This document shows positions 1 to 7,407 of a stretch of 12,712 nucleotides of DNA, one piece after another (position 1 is the first letter of the stretch; every line of letters starts with the position of its first letter). The stretch is from Actinomycetota bacterium. GTDB taxonomy: Bacteria; Actinomycetota; Acidimicrobiia; Acidimicrobiales; Ilumatobacteraceae. The notes below the pieces were generated by a model that was given only the letters and a program-made list of their open reading frames with translations, was not told the DNA's origin and ran no database searches. The stretch covers positions 1 through 12,712 of the forward strand of contig WLFB01000008.1 of assembly GCA_009703975.1 (NCBI GenBank). The letters are read 5' to 3'. Made by a program: the position numbers and the translations under genes.

Positions 1-29
1 ACAATGTTTTTCCCATCAAGAATTCCCAT
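1..29 (-). CDS. 5' end of an enoyl-ACP reductase-like / SDR protein (partial)
   Basis: Read leftward from an ATG at 29-27, the ten available residues are MGILDGKNIV, and the gene runs off the left edge. An M-G-[FIL]-L-D-G-K-x-I-[LV] opening is typical of FabI/InhA enoyl-ACP reductases, which reduce the enoyl-acyl carrier in type II fatty acid synthesis; the residues that would follow form the nucleotide-binding strand and glycine loop. No Shine-Dalgarno is evident upstream. The gene is divergent from npdG, so the roughly 135 bp between them should carry both promoters. With only ten residues visible, another short-chain dehydrogenase, or chance, remains possible. Confidence 0.45.
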
Positions 30-97
30 TACGTAAACGGTAGTTGCTTGAAACCTATTTATTTACATTGCATCGGTGTTTCATCTCTAGTTATTTG

Positions 98-111
98 GTG
101 TTAATAAACAC
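98..111. promoter_or_regulatory. short inverted repeat in the divergent spacer
   Basis: GTGTT (98-102) and AACAC (107-111) are perfect 5-base arms around an AATA centre, giving a near-palindrome of 14 bp between the leftward fabI-like gene and npdG. A site of this size in a divergent spacer could be an operator for a dimeric repressor. The surrounding spacer is AT-rich, so chance is not excluded, and no regulator gene is present in the window to pair with it. Confidence 0.25.
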
Positions 112-165
112 GAGTATTAGTCACATCTAGTAAATACATATCTCAAGTAAGTAGTGTTGCCAGTC

Positions 166-837
166 ATGCGGATCGGAATTCTTGGTGGAACAGGGCCGGC
201 AGGAAGTGCCCTTGGGTTGCGCTTGGCTTCTATTGGCTGTGATGTACTTCTCGGTTCTCGTGATTCTCAACGAGCGGTGGGCATCTGCACCGAACTCGCG
301 CGTAAGTGGCCTGACTTTAAGTTAAATCTAAATGGTGGCGACAATGACGCTGCAGCAGACTGTGAAATAGTGGTTGTTGCTACACCGTGGGACTCGGCAG
401 CAACGATTGTCAACGAGCACACTAAGCAGTTGGTCGGCAAAATTGTTGTGACAATGGCTAACGCATTGGTTCGGGTGGGTAAAGAGTTTCAACCACTAGT
501 GCCGCCGCGTGGAAGTATTGCTGCGCATATTCAGGCTGAGATTCCGTTGTCGCGAGTTGTTGCAGCGTTTCAACATTTACCTGCAACAGAATTGGGCAAT
601 CTAGCTCATGAAGTAGACAGTGATGTACTGATCTGCTCAGATGATCCGACTGCGACGGCGGCTATTTCTGAAATTGTTTTACGCATACCTGGTTGTCGAC
701 CTTTGAATGCCGGCAGTCTTTCGAATGCCTTAGCTATTGAAGCATTTACTGCAGTGTTGCTGCAATTAAATGTTCGTTACAAAACTCGCGTTGCGCCACG
801 GCTCACTGGAATCCCAGATCGTGGTGAATCTAAGTGA
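166..837 (+). CDS. npdG: F420-dependent NADP oxidoreductase (NADPH-dependent F420 reductase)
   Basis: This cytoplasmic enzyme transfers hydride between NADPH and coenzyme F420, linking the two pools. Counted from the ATG at 166, the protein is 223 residues. It opens directly on a Rossmann strand and glycine loop, MRIGILGGTGPAG, followed by the GSR segment (30-32) that fits contact with the NADP 2'-phosphate. The rest follows the compact NpdG/FNO family, including the VVVATPW strand near residue 70 and an AAFQHLPA segment near 137-144. A GTG at 154 would add four residues. I prefer ATG 166 because family members start at the strand, and because a TAGTGT hexamer ends 8 nt before it, fitting a leaderless transcript. 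No Shine-Dalgarno is seen. The stop overlaps the mshC start. The LLM-class oxidoreductase at 7408-8334 is a possible F420H2 consumer. Confidence 0.88.
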   Translation: MRIGILGGTGPAGSALGLRLASIGCDVLLGSRDSQRAVGICTELARKWPDFKLNLNGGDNDAAADCEIVVVATPWDSAATIVNEHTKQLVGKIVVTMANALVRVGKEFQPLVPPRGSIAAHIQAEIPLSRVVAAFQHLPATELGNLAHEVDSDVLICSDDPTATAAISEIVLRIPGCRPLNAGSLSNALAIEAFTAVLLQLNVRYKTRVAPRLTGIPDRGESK

Positions 838-1964
838 CAATGAAGTTGTACGACACTGTAAAAAGAGGTGTCGTTGATTTTGCACCAAACAAAGAAGTTT
901 TAATGTACACATGTGGCATCACGCCTTACGATGCAACGCACATTGGTCATGCTTTCACTTTTGTGAGTTACGATATTTTGCAACGCCGACTAATCGATAA
1001 GGGTCATACCGTCAAGTGCGTTCGCAACGTGACTGATGTTGACGATCCGCTGTTTGCAAAAGCGAGAGAACTTGGCGTGCATTATTTAGATCTTGCTGCT
1101 GGCGAAGAAGCAAGGTTTGATGCGGATATGAAAGCGCTAAATGTGCTTGATGTTTTCAGCAAGCCTCGCGCATCTTCGGCGATCCCAGACATTCGAAAAT
1201 TTATTGCATTAGTTTTAGATCGGGGTTTTGCATATCAATGCGGGAGCAGTGTCTATTTTGATGTCACAAAGTTTGAGTCATTTGGCAGTGTCTCAAATTA
1301 CGACAACGAAACGATGTTGCGATACGCGGCAGAACGAGGCGGCGACCTAACTAATCCAGATAAGCGGAACCCTCTTGACTTCGTATTGTGGCAACCATCC
1401 GCGCCGGACGAGCCAAGCTGGGACACGATCTGGGGTCCAGGTCGACCAGGTTGGCATATTGAGTGCTCGGCATTGGCGTTGCGTGATCTTGGTACGACGA
1501 TTGATTTGCACGGTGGTGGAAGCGATTTAATTTTTCCGCATCATGAGTGCGAGCGCGCTCAGTCTGAGGCCGCAACTGGACAGCAATTTGTCAAACATTG
1601 GATGCATGTCGCGATGGTATTTATGGACGGAACAAAAATGTCAAAGAGTTTGGGCAATCTTGAATTCGTAGATCGTTTACGAAAGACTCATGATCCACGA
1701 GCGATACGGCTCGCACTTATTTCTAATCACTATCGTCAAGAATGGGAGTGGACTTCATCGTCAATGACTAATTCGTTGGCAAGACTCAAGTCATGGGCTC
1801 TGGCTAAAAATGGTGACGGTGCCGCGGGGCTTGCCGAGGTTCGTGACGCACTAGATGAAGACTTAGATGTTCCCGCAGCCATCAATGTGCTCGACGAAGC
1901 CGTCGCTGCTGGTCACAGTATTCATGCTTCAGCAAAACTTCTCGGTATAGATTTAGATGACTGA
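834..1964 (+). CDS. mshC: Cysteine:GlcN-inositol ligase of mycothiol synthesis (MshC)
   Basis: MshC activates cysteine with ATP and joins it to glucosaminyl-inositol, the penultimate step toward mycothiol. The 376-residue protein is a class I synthetase fold related to CysRS: Cys27 starts CGITPYD, the HIGH motif is exact at 36-39, and KMSKS is at 268-272. Likely zinc ligands are Cys27, Cys211 (in PGWHIEC) and His236 (in DLIFPHH). MshC rather than CysRS is supported by GITPYD (CysRS has GPTVYD), DATHIGHA, GPGRPGWHIEC, the HVAMV segment and the short C-terminus lacking a CysRS tail. At 376 residues it is shorter than mycobacterial MshC (about 410), mainly at the N-terminus. The GTG at 834 overlaps the npdG TGA (835-837), implying translational coupling; ATG 840 is an alternative. 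Residual risk: a shortened CysRS paralogue. Confidence 0.85.
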   Translation: MTMKLYDTVKRGVVDFAPNKEVLMYTCGITPYDATHIGHAFTFVSYDILQRRLIDKGHTVKCVRNVTDVDDPLFAKARELGVHYLDLAAGEEARFDADMKALNVLDVFSKPRASSAIPDIRKFIALVLDRGFAYQCGSSVYFDVTKFESFGSVSNYDNETMLRYAAERGGDLTNPDKRNPLDFVLWQPSAPDEPSWDTIWGPGRPGWHIECSALALRDLGTTIDLHGGGSDLIFPHHECERAQSEAATGQQFVKHWMHVAMVFMDGTKMSKSLGNLEFVDRLRKTHDPRAIRLALISNHYRQEWEWTSSSMTNSLARLKSWALAKNGDGAAGLAEVRDALDEDLDVPAAINVLDEAVAAGHSIHASAKLLGIDLDD

Positions 1965-1989
1965 CTAATGCGATGGGCAGGTAGATGGT

Positions 1990-2706
1990 GTGAGCAAAGC
2001 AAATTTTGATCCGCTCAAATTTGTTGGTGCTACAAAATTTCAGACTCGCTTCAGACCGTTTGTGCGCTTTTTTGTAAATCGATTTTGGAAGTTTTCACTA
2101 ATAGGTTTTGATCAGATCCCCAAGACTGGTCCGGCTATTTTGTGTGCGAATCATATTAGTTTTTTAGATTCGGTATTTTTGCTTACACATTCACCGCGCA
2201 ACATGTCTGTAGTCGGTAAAAGTGAATATATGGATTCTTGGAAGACTCGTTGGCTTTTCACAAAAATCGGCATGATCCCACTTGATCGAAGTGGGGGAGA
2301 AAGCGCGTCTTCGGCGATGATTGCGGTTGAGGCCGTGTTGGCGCGCGGCGAACTATTCGGAATATTTCCAGAGGGCACGCGTAGCCGCGATGGCAAACTT
2401 TATAAAGGTCGCACCGGTGCAGCGAGGTTGGCGCTGAAATTTGGTTGTCCGATTTATCCTGTGGGGATAACTGGCACGAGTGCGATCATGGCACCAGACA
2501 CGGTGATGCCGAAATTCGGCAAGAAATGCAAAATTGAAATTGGCCCGCCGATTGACACGCAGAAGTACATGTCGCGCACCGATGATCCTGAGGTATTGCG
2601 CGAATTAACTGATGAAGTGATGTCAAAGATTCAGGCGCTGACGAATCAGCAGTATTTATACGAATATGCGCCAAAGCGGTCGAGCGTTAACCGCACTCAT
2701 ATCTAA
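1990..2706 (+). CDS. plsC: 1-acyl-sn-glycerol-3-phosphate acyltransferase family (PlsC-like)
   Basis: PlsC-family proteins acylate lysophosphatidic acid to phosphatidic acid at the inner membrane face, feeding the CDP-diacylglycerol that PgsA needs. The 238-residue protein shows all four family blocks: NHISFLD (His55-x4-Asp60, catalytic), GMIPLDRSGG near 94-103, FPEGTRSRDGKLYKGRTGAA from 126 (glycerophosphate binding), and YPVGI near 156-160. The first 45 residues are hydrophobic and basic, consistent with membrane association. A GTG at 1990 is the only reasonable start, 25 nt after mshC, with a weak purine stretch (GCAGG) upstream. Family members with other acceptors exist, so the exact substrate is inferred from family and from the phospholipid genes downstream. 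Confidence 0.85.
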   Translation: MSKANFDPLKFVGATKFQTRFRPFVRFFVNRFWKFSLIGFDQIPKTGPAILCANHISFLDSVFLLTHSPRNMSVVGKSEYMDSWKTRWLFTKIGMIPLDRSGGESASSAMIAVEAVLARGELFGIFPEGTRSRDGKLYKGRTGAARLALKFGCPIYPVGITGTSAIMAPDTVMPKFGKKCKIEIGPPIDTQKYMSRTDDPEVLRELTDEVMSKIQALTNQQYLYEYAPKRSSVNRTHI

Positions 2707-2734
2707 AACTTTCACAATCTAGACTGAACGAGTC

Positions 2735-4729
2735 ATGACTACGAATATCTCTACGATTACGATTCGGCTTCCAGACGATTCGACTCGCGAGTTACCCAGT
2801 GGCTCGACAGGTTTTGATCTTGCAATGTCAATCGGTAAGCGCCTGGGTCAGGCGGCAGTTGCAACAGTAGTCAACGGTATTGAAACCGATTTAGGAGTTT
2901 CTCTCGTTGATGGTGCGAAAGTTTCAATAATTACTGCTGATTCAGATGCAGGTCGTCACGTTCTGCGTCACTCAACTGCTCACGTTTTAGCCCAAGCAGT
3001 TGTACAACTTTTTGTAGGTGCAAAATTTTCAATTGGTCCGGCAATTGAGGATGGTTTTTATTACGACTTTGAATTGCCAAACTCAAAAACATTCAGCGAC
3101 GATGATCTCGCCAAAATTCAACAACGAATGCAAGAGATCGTCAAGGCTGATCAACCTTTTGTGCGCTCAGAAATGTCGGCTCGCGATGCGTTGAAGCTTT
3201 TTTCTGATCAGCCGTACAAATGTGAAATTATTGAGCGCGTCACACAAGGCGACGCAGACTCAAGCGATGCCGGTGAAGCAGGCAGCGCAGATGCCGTAAG
3301 TGTTTATCGAAACACAGATGATTTTGTCGATCTTTGTCGCGGGCCTCATGTGCCATCAACGAGCCGTCTCGGCCATTTTGCGTTGATGAAAGTTGCAGGT
3401 GCGTATTGGCGCGGCAACGAAAAAGGTCCAATGTTGCAGCGCATCTATGGCACCGCATGGGAGTCAAAGGCCGCATTGGCTGAGCATTTGCATCGACTTG
3501 AAGAAGCTGAAAAGCGCGATCATCGTCGGTTGGCAGTTGAAATGGATTTGCTTTCGTTTCCTCAAGAACTTGGCGGCGGTCTTGCAGTTTGGCATCCGAA
3601 GGGTGGCATCGTTCGCAAACTGATGGAGGACTACAGTCGCGAGCGCCATCAAAACGGCGGATACAAATTTGTGTTCACACCGCATTTGGCAAATGCACAC
3701 TTGTTCGAAACATCAGGTCACTTGCAGTTCTACAAGGACGGCATGTATCCACCAATGGAGATGGACAACGGAACTTATTACCCAAAGCCGATGAATTGTC
3801 CGATGCATTGTTTGATTTATCGCGATCGCCAACGCAGCTATCGCGAATTACCGTTGCGATTGTTTGAACTGGGCACCGTCTATCGCTACGAGCGAGCTGG
3901 AACTCTGCACGGTTTACTTCGCATTCGAGGTTTCACCCAAGACGACAGCCATATTTTTTGTACCGAAGAACAAATGGCGGATGAAATCGCTTCACTTCTA
4001 GATTTCGTGTTGAGCGTCTTACGTAGATTTGGCTTCAATGACTTTGATTTTAAACTCAGTACTCGTAATCTTGAAAAATCAGTCGGCTCTGATGAAATTT
4101 GGGGCAAAGCCACTGAGGCATTAACTGAAGCTTTGAATCGTCACGGCTTGAAGTACACGGTTTCTCCTGGCGACGCCGCGTTTTATGGTCCGAAGATAGA
4201 TATTGATGTTCGCGATGCAATCGGTCGCAAATGGCAATTGAGCACAATTCAATGCGACTTTAATTTGCCAGAACGATTCGGTCTTGAATACATTGCGACA
4301 GATAATGCAAGAAAGCGCCCGATCATGTTGCATCGTGCATTGTTTGGTTCGATTGAACGCTTCTTCGGTGTATTGCTCGAGCATTACGGCGGCGCGTTTC
4401 CGACTTGGTTGGCACCGATTCAAGTTCGGGTGTTAGCCGTGGCGTCAGCACACGAGCAGTACGCGCTTGAAGTCACAGAAACTCTCAGCAAACTCGGATA
4501 TCGGGTAGACCAACTAGTTGCTGATGAGCAACTTGGTAAACGTATTCGTGCATCAAAGTTAGAACGCATTCCGTATGTTTTAGTTGTTGGCGATGACGAT
4601 ATTGCAGGGGCAACAGTTGGTGTAAATCCGCGTGGTGGTGACGTAATTCGAGGCGTTTCTTTGAATGATTTCATTCAGCAACTCGCGGCTGATGTCGGCC
4701 AAGAGAACAATCTTCAGAAACATGTTTGA
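2735..4729 (+). CDS. thrS: Threonyl-tRNA synthetase
   Basis: ThrRS charges tRNA-Thr and edits mischarged serine. The 664 residues contain every expected domain: TGS (about 5-65), the SAD editing domain with His79-x3-His83 and Cys201/His205 (in CRGPH), the class II core, and the anticodon-binding domain from about 563. The core has motif 2 at YRYERAGTLHGLLRIRGF (383-400) and motif 3 around 535-550. Likely catalytic zinc ligands are Cys355 (MNCPMH), His406 (DDSHIF) and His533 (MLHRA). An acidic, Ser/Ala/Gly-rich stretch at about 171-189 in the editing domain looks like a lineage insertion. The ATG at 2735 has no Shine-Dalgarno but follows a TAGACT hexamer by 9 nt. In mycobacteria thrS also precedes the HIT and pgsA genes, matching this order. 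Confidence 0.97.
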   Translation: MTTNISTITIRLPDDSTRELPSGSTGFDLAMSIGKRLGQAAVATVVNGIETDLGVSLVDGAKVSIITADSDAGRHVLRHSTAHVLAQAVVQLFVGAKFSIGPAIEDGFYYDFELPNSKTFSDDDLAKIQQRMQEIVKADQPFVRSEMSARDALKLFSDQPYKCEIIERVTQGDADSSDAGEAGSADAVSVYRNTDDFVDLCRGPHVPSTSRLGHFALMKVAGAYWRGNEKGPMLQRIYGTAWESKAALAEHLHRLEEAEKRDHRRLAVEMDLLSFPQELGGGLAVWHPKGGIVRKLMEDYSRERHQNGGYKFVFTPHLANAHLFETSGHLQFYKDGMYPPMEMDNGTYYPKPMNCPMHCLIYRDRQRSYRELPLRLFELGTVYRYERAGTLHGLLRIRGFTQDDSHIFCTEEQMADEIASLLDFVLSVLRRFGFNDFDFKLSTRNLEKSVGSDEIWGKATEALTEALNRHGLKYTVSPGDAAFYGPKIDIDVRDAIGRKWQLSTIQCDFNLPERFGLEYIATDNARKRPIMLHRALFGSIERFFGVLLEHYGGAFPTWLAPIQVRVLAVASAHEQYALEVTETLSKLGYRVDQLVADEQLGKRIRASKLERIPYVLVVGDDDIAGATVGVNPRGGDVIRGVSLNDFIQQLAADVGQENNLQKHV

Positions 4730-4753
4730 AGAGAAAACACTTAGAGTACAAAA

Positions 4754-5260
4754 ATGCTAGATCGGATCTGGAACGGCTGGCGCGCCGACTATGTGATGCA
4801 CGGGCAAGACACGCGCAGCACAAGCAATGCATCAATCTTTACTCAGATTCTAAATAGTGGCCTTAGTGACGAACAGAGTTTCATTGTTCATCGGGGCAAA
4901 ACCGTTTTTGCAATCATGAACGCCTTTCCATATACGTCGGGCCACTTATTGGTAATTCCGTATCGCGAAGTTGCTGAACTTGAAATGTTAAGTGTCGAAG
5001 AGACCAGTGAACTTTGGGCGACAGTCACAGATGCGACAAAAGTCGTTAAATCTGTCTATAAGCCAGAGGCGTTAAATGTTGGGCTCAACCTTGGTGCTGC
5101 GGCCGGTGGAAGCATCTCACAGCATCTTCACGTGCACATAGTTGCTCGTTGGGGTGGAGACACAAATTTTATGGTCGTGACAGCGAACACAAAGATTTTG
5201 CCAGAAGCATTAGATGTGAGCGCCTCTAGAATCCGAGAAGCATGGAAGACAACAATTTGA
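4754..5260 (+). CDS. HIT-domain Ap4A phosphorylase-like protein
   Basis: HIT proteins hydrolyse or phosphorolyse nucleotide anhydrides through a histidine nucleophile. In 168 residues the triad is HLHVHIV, with His124, His126 and His128; His126 is the expected nucleophile. The flanks GGSISQ before and ARWGGDTNF after, plus the N-terminal segment leading to the IWNGWRADYV region, resemble the mycobacterial Rv2613c type. That protein is a diadenosine tetraphosphate phosphorylase encoded between thrS and pgsA, so Ap4A clearance is the best role; Ap4A is also a ThrRS side product, which makes the pairing sensible. The ATG at 4754 follows thrS by 24 nt and a TAGAGT hexamer by 6 nt, with no Shine-Dalgarno. 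The stop overlaps the start of the next gene. Confidence 0.88.
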   Translation: MLDRIWNGWRADYVMHGQDTRSTSNASIFTQILNSGLSDEQSFIVHRGKTVFAIMNAFPYTSGHLLVIPYREVAELEMLSVEETSELWATVTDATKVVKSVYKPEALNVGLNLGAAAGGSISQHLHVHIVARWGGDTNFMVVTANTKILPEALDVSASRIREAWKTTI

Positions 5261-5748
5261 TGGCGGCAGACTCAGTAAACGAGATTCGTGATTCACTACC
5301 CGATGATTTAAATGTCACGGGTTTTGTTGGGCCATATATGTTTCCAGATAACAGTCGTCGCAGAATACCAGCATTGCTTTATCTCGGTATTGCCGCAATG
5401 TGTGTAGTTCTTTGGGCGACGCAACACACCAATGAAAATGGTTTAGTCAGCGATGGTTTTTTGTGGGCTGCGATTCTGCTCGCGGTATTTAGTTTGTATT
5501 CGTTGTCGTCATCATGGCGAATGACAGTTGATGAAAAACTCGCACTTGTTTACGCAACGCGCGCCGTTGGTTTCGCTGTGGGCCATGCGTCGGCGCAACA
5601 AGTTTGGCGAGGCTTTCGCAGTCGTCCAACGTGGCGCGTTTTTTGTTATAGCGAACAAGAGCCACCACTTCAACGAGGTCTTGTGTTGATTGATGCAATT
5701 GATGCTCGAATTGTTCAGTGCCTAGTAGAGGCGAACCCAGACAGTTAG
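5260..5748 (+). CDS. Two-helix membrane protein of unknown function in the PI block
   Basis: I do not recognise a named family. From the ATG at 5260 the protein is 162 residues. It has a polar N-terminus with an unusual VTGFVGPYMFPDNSRRR segment (19-35), two likely membrane helices (about 36-54 and 67-85), and a soluble C-terminal half of about 75 residues with a WRGFRSRPTWRVF stretch and a final LVLIDAIDARIV strand-like segment. Both termini would face the same side, probably the cytoplasm given the RRR before helix 1. The start overlaps the HIT stop in a TGATG arrangement, favouring it over the in-frame ATG at 5242. Position between the HIT gene and pgsA suggests a lipid or envelope link, but this is context only. 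Confidence 0.8.
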   Translation: MAADSVNEIRDSLPDDLNVTGFVGPYMFPDNSRRRIPALLYLGIAAMCVVLWATQHTNENGLVSDGFLWAAILLAVFSLYSLSSSWRMTVDEKLALVYATRAVGFAVGHASAQQVWRGFRSRPTWRVFCYSEQEPPLQRGLVLIDAIDARIVQCLVEANPDS

Positions 5749-5755
5749 TAAGACT

Positions 5756-5790
5756 GCACTAGCGAGATTGCACTAGCGAGATTGCACTAG
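5756..5790 (+). repeat. 14-bp direct repeat, 2.5 copies, abutting pgsA
   Basis: GCACTAGCGAGATT occurs twice head to tail without mismatch (5756-5769 and 5770-5783), followed by a seven-base partial copy GCACTAG (5784-5790). The array fills most of the 51-nt gap before pgsA and ends 9 nt from the ATG. The third copy runs into TAGACT, the candidate -10 hexamer of pgsA. It could be a regulator-binding array or a slippage product. Confidence 0.85.
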
Positions 5791-5793
5791 ACT
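5788..5793 (+). promoter_or_regulatory. candidate -10 box (TAGACT) for a leaderless pgsA
   Basis: TAGACT fits the actinobacterial -10 pattern TANNNT and lies 6 nt before the pgsA ATG, so transcription would begin at about the start codon. The same CTAGACTGA nonamer occurs upstream of thrS (2719-2727). No good -35 hexamer is seen at 16-18 bp spacing. Confidence 0.35.
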
Positions 5794-5799
5794 GATGCG

Positions 5800-6489
5800 A
5801 TGTTTGACGGCAGGTTTAAGAAAGAATTCGAACGCATTGTGCGCCCAGTGGGCGAGTTGTTGCGTAGAACAAAGCTTTCGCCAGACCACTTAACATTAAT
5901 TGGACTGCTAATCGCTTGTGTTGCCGCAGTCACCATTGCTATTGGCGAATTGCAAGTTGGATTACTGCTTGTGATTTGTGCGGCGTTGCCTGATCTGTTC
6001 GATGGTGCATTAGCTAAAGCATCGAACCAAAGTAGTCAGCGTGGCGCTTTTTTTGATTCAACTATTGATCGTGTAACAGACGCCGTCTTATTAGGTGGCG
6101 TTGCTTGGTTTCTCGGTTCTCAACGCGGTGCTCACGCATCAGTATTGCCATTCGCAGTCATGGCGGTCTCGTCGTTGATCTCTTATCAGCGCGCTAAAGC
6201 TGAGGCACTTGGGTTGCAGGCTAAAGGTGGGCTGATGGAGCGTGCCGAACGAATTATCTTGCTGTGCGTAGGTTTACTTTTTGACTCATTGTTGTTTTGG
6301 GCGATGTGGTTGATGTTGATTCTTTGCACGATCACAGCGGTGCAGCGCTTTTTTAAAGTCTGGAATCAGGCGGCAATCGCGCCAGCTACGGCTGAACGAG
6401 TTGCATTACGACAATCTCGACGTGCTTCTCGTAGTGCTCAACGTGCCGATCGACGAATGCGTTTATCGCGTCGTCGCAACATGAAGTGA
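5800..6489 (+). CDS. pgsA: Phosphatidylinositol-phosphate synthase (CDP-alcohol phosphatidyltransferase)
   Basis: This membrane enzyme condenses CDP-diacylglycerol with inositol 1-phosphate to give PI-phosphate, the entry to PI and PI-mannosides. The CDP-alcohol motif is at 65-90: Asp65, Asp68-Gly69, Ala72, Gly82, Asp86 and Asp90, with x8 and x3 spacings as expected. The usual Ala-Arg pair reads Ala72-Lys73. Downstream SYQRAKAEALGL and GGLMERAERII closely follow mycobacterial PgsA1, supporting inositol phosphate over glycerol phosphate as acceptor. Several membrane helices are evident from 30 on. Oddity: the last 30 or so residues are very arginine-rich, beyond what I recall for mycobacterial PgsA1. 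The ATG at 5800 lies directly after the 14-bp repeat. The stop overlaps the patA-like start (GTGA), implying coupling. Confidence 0.88.
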   Translation: MFDGRFKKEFERIVRPVGELLRRTKLSPDHLTLIGLLIACVAAVTIAIGELQVGLLLVICAALPDLFDGALAKASNQSSQRGAFFDSTIDRVTDAVLLGGVAWFLGSQRGAHASVLPFAVMAVSSLISYQRAKAEALGLQAKGGLMERAERIILLCVGLLFDSLLFWAMWLMLILCTITAVQRFFKVWNQAAIAPATAERVALRQSRRASRSAQRADRRMRLSRRRNMK

Positions 6490-7403
6490 CATCGGCGCCT
6501 CAAAAAAATCGTTCTGATTCGTTAGTCGTCATTGGTTGCCGCATGGTTGCGGTTCTAGCGAAAATTACCCCAACATTTGTCATAGCCATATTGACTGCAG
6601 TCTTGGTTCCAATTGTGACAATTCCAATGCGTAAAAAACGTGCAATTGTTTCAAGACACATGCGGCGCGTTCAACCCGAGTTAAGCGACCGTCAAAATCG
6701 TCGTGCAGTGCAAAAATCGTATGAGAGTTACGCCCGTTATTACGTCGAAACTTTTCGACTGCCGTATTTAAATTCGAAGCAAATTCAGTCTGGAGTCTCG
6801 ATAGAAGGCTTCGAACATATTGAATCTGGGCTCAAACTAGGCAAGGGTGTGATTCTTGCTTTGCCCCACTTAGGTGGTTGGGAGTGGTCGGGTAGGTGGT
6901 TGATCCAAAGCGGACACAAGCTCAACGCGGTAGTTGAGAAACTCGAGTCGCAACAATTGTTTGAAATGTTTTTACAACTTCGCAGAAACTACGGTGTCCA
7001 GGTGATCCCATTAGATGACAGCGCCGGCGTCGCCGTACAACAAGCGCTTGCAAGAAATGAGATCGTTGCACTTTTGAGTGACCGTGACATTCAGGGCACT
7101 GGTGTTGACATCGAGTTTTTCGGCGAGAGAACTACGATCCCGACCGGCCCTGCTTTTTTTGCGTTGCGAACGGGTGCTGCTCTCGTACCGCTTGCTACAT
7201 ATTTCTCAAAACGCCTTGACGGTCATGAAACAATCGTGCGGCCGGCAATCAAAGTTGAGCGACTTGCGACATTACGAGAAGATGTGCAAAGAATTTCGCA
7301 ACATTTGGCAATTGAACTTGAACTTCTGATTCGCCGTGACCCCGCGCAGTGGCATCTGTTTCAACCAAATTGGCCGAGTGATCTAACTTCTCATTCGGTT
7401 TAG
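6486..7403 (+). CDS. PatA-like phosphatidylinositol mannoside acyltransferase (LpxL/HtrB family)
   Basis: Members of this family acylate glycolipids at the membrane; in mycobacteria PatA acylates the mannose of PIM1/PIM2. The 305-residue protein has an N-terminal hydrophobic segment (about 14-47), the catalytic H-x4-[DE] motif as HLGGWE (His128, Glu133), and the later DRDIQGTGVDIEFFGE (199-214) and PTGPAFFALRTGAALVP (219-235) blocks typical of the family. A GTG start at 6486 overlaps the pgsA TGA, so the two are probably co-translated. Context (pgsA upstream, pimA-like gene downstream) selects PIM acylation over lipid A acylation. The gene ends 4 nt from the convergent oxidoreductase, with no hairpin terminator in between. 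Confidence 0.83.
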   Translation: MTSAPQKNRSDSLVVIGCRMVAVLAKITPTFVIAILTAVLVPIVTIPMRKKRAIVSRHMRRVQPELSDRQNRRAVQKSYESYARYYVETFRLPYLNSKQIQSGVSIEGFEHIESGLKLGKGVILALPHLGGWEWSGRWLIQSGHKLNAVVEKLESQQLFEMFLQLRRNYGVQVIPLDDSAGVAVQQALARNEIVALLSDRDIQGTGVDIEFFGERTTIPTGPAFFALRTGAALVPLATYFSKRLDGHETIVRPAIKVERLATLREDVQRISQHLAIELELLIRRDPAQWHLFQPNWPSDLTSHSV

Positions 7404-7407
7404 ATAA

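Noticed and set aside
834..1964. Cysteinyl-tRNA synthetase instead of MshC
   Set aside because: CGITPYD, the GPGRPGWHIEC context and the missing C-terminal tRNA-binding tail fit MshC better.
4121..4423. Long minus-strand frames inside thrS (also 3240-3476, 3464-3700, 4420-4674)
   Set aside because: They lie wholly within a clearly coding synthetase gene and resemble no protein family.
5242..5259. ATG 5242 as the start of the membrane protein
   Set aside because: ATG 5260 overlaps the HIT stop in the usual coupling arrangement; the longer form overlaps the HIT gene by 19 nt without a visible ribosome site.
7404..7407. Bidirectional terminator between the patA-like and LLM genes
   Set aside because: Only 4 nt separate the stops and no inverted repeat spans them.
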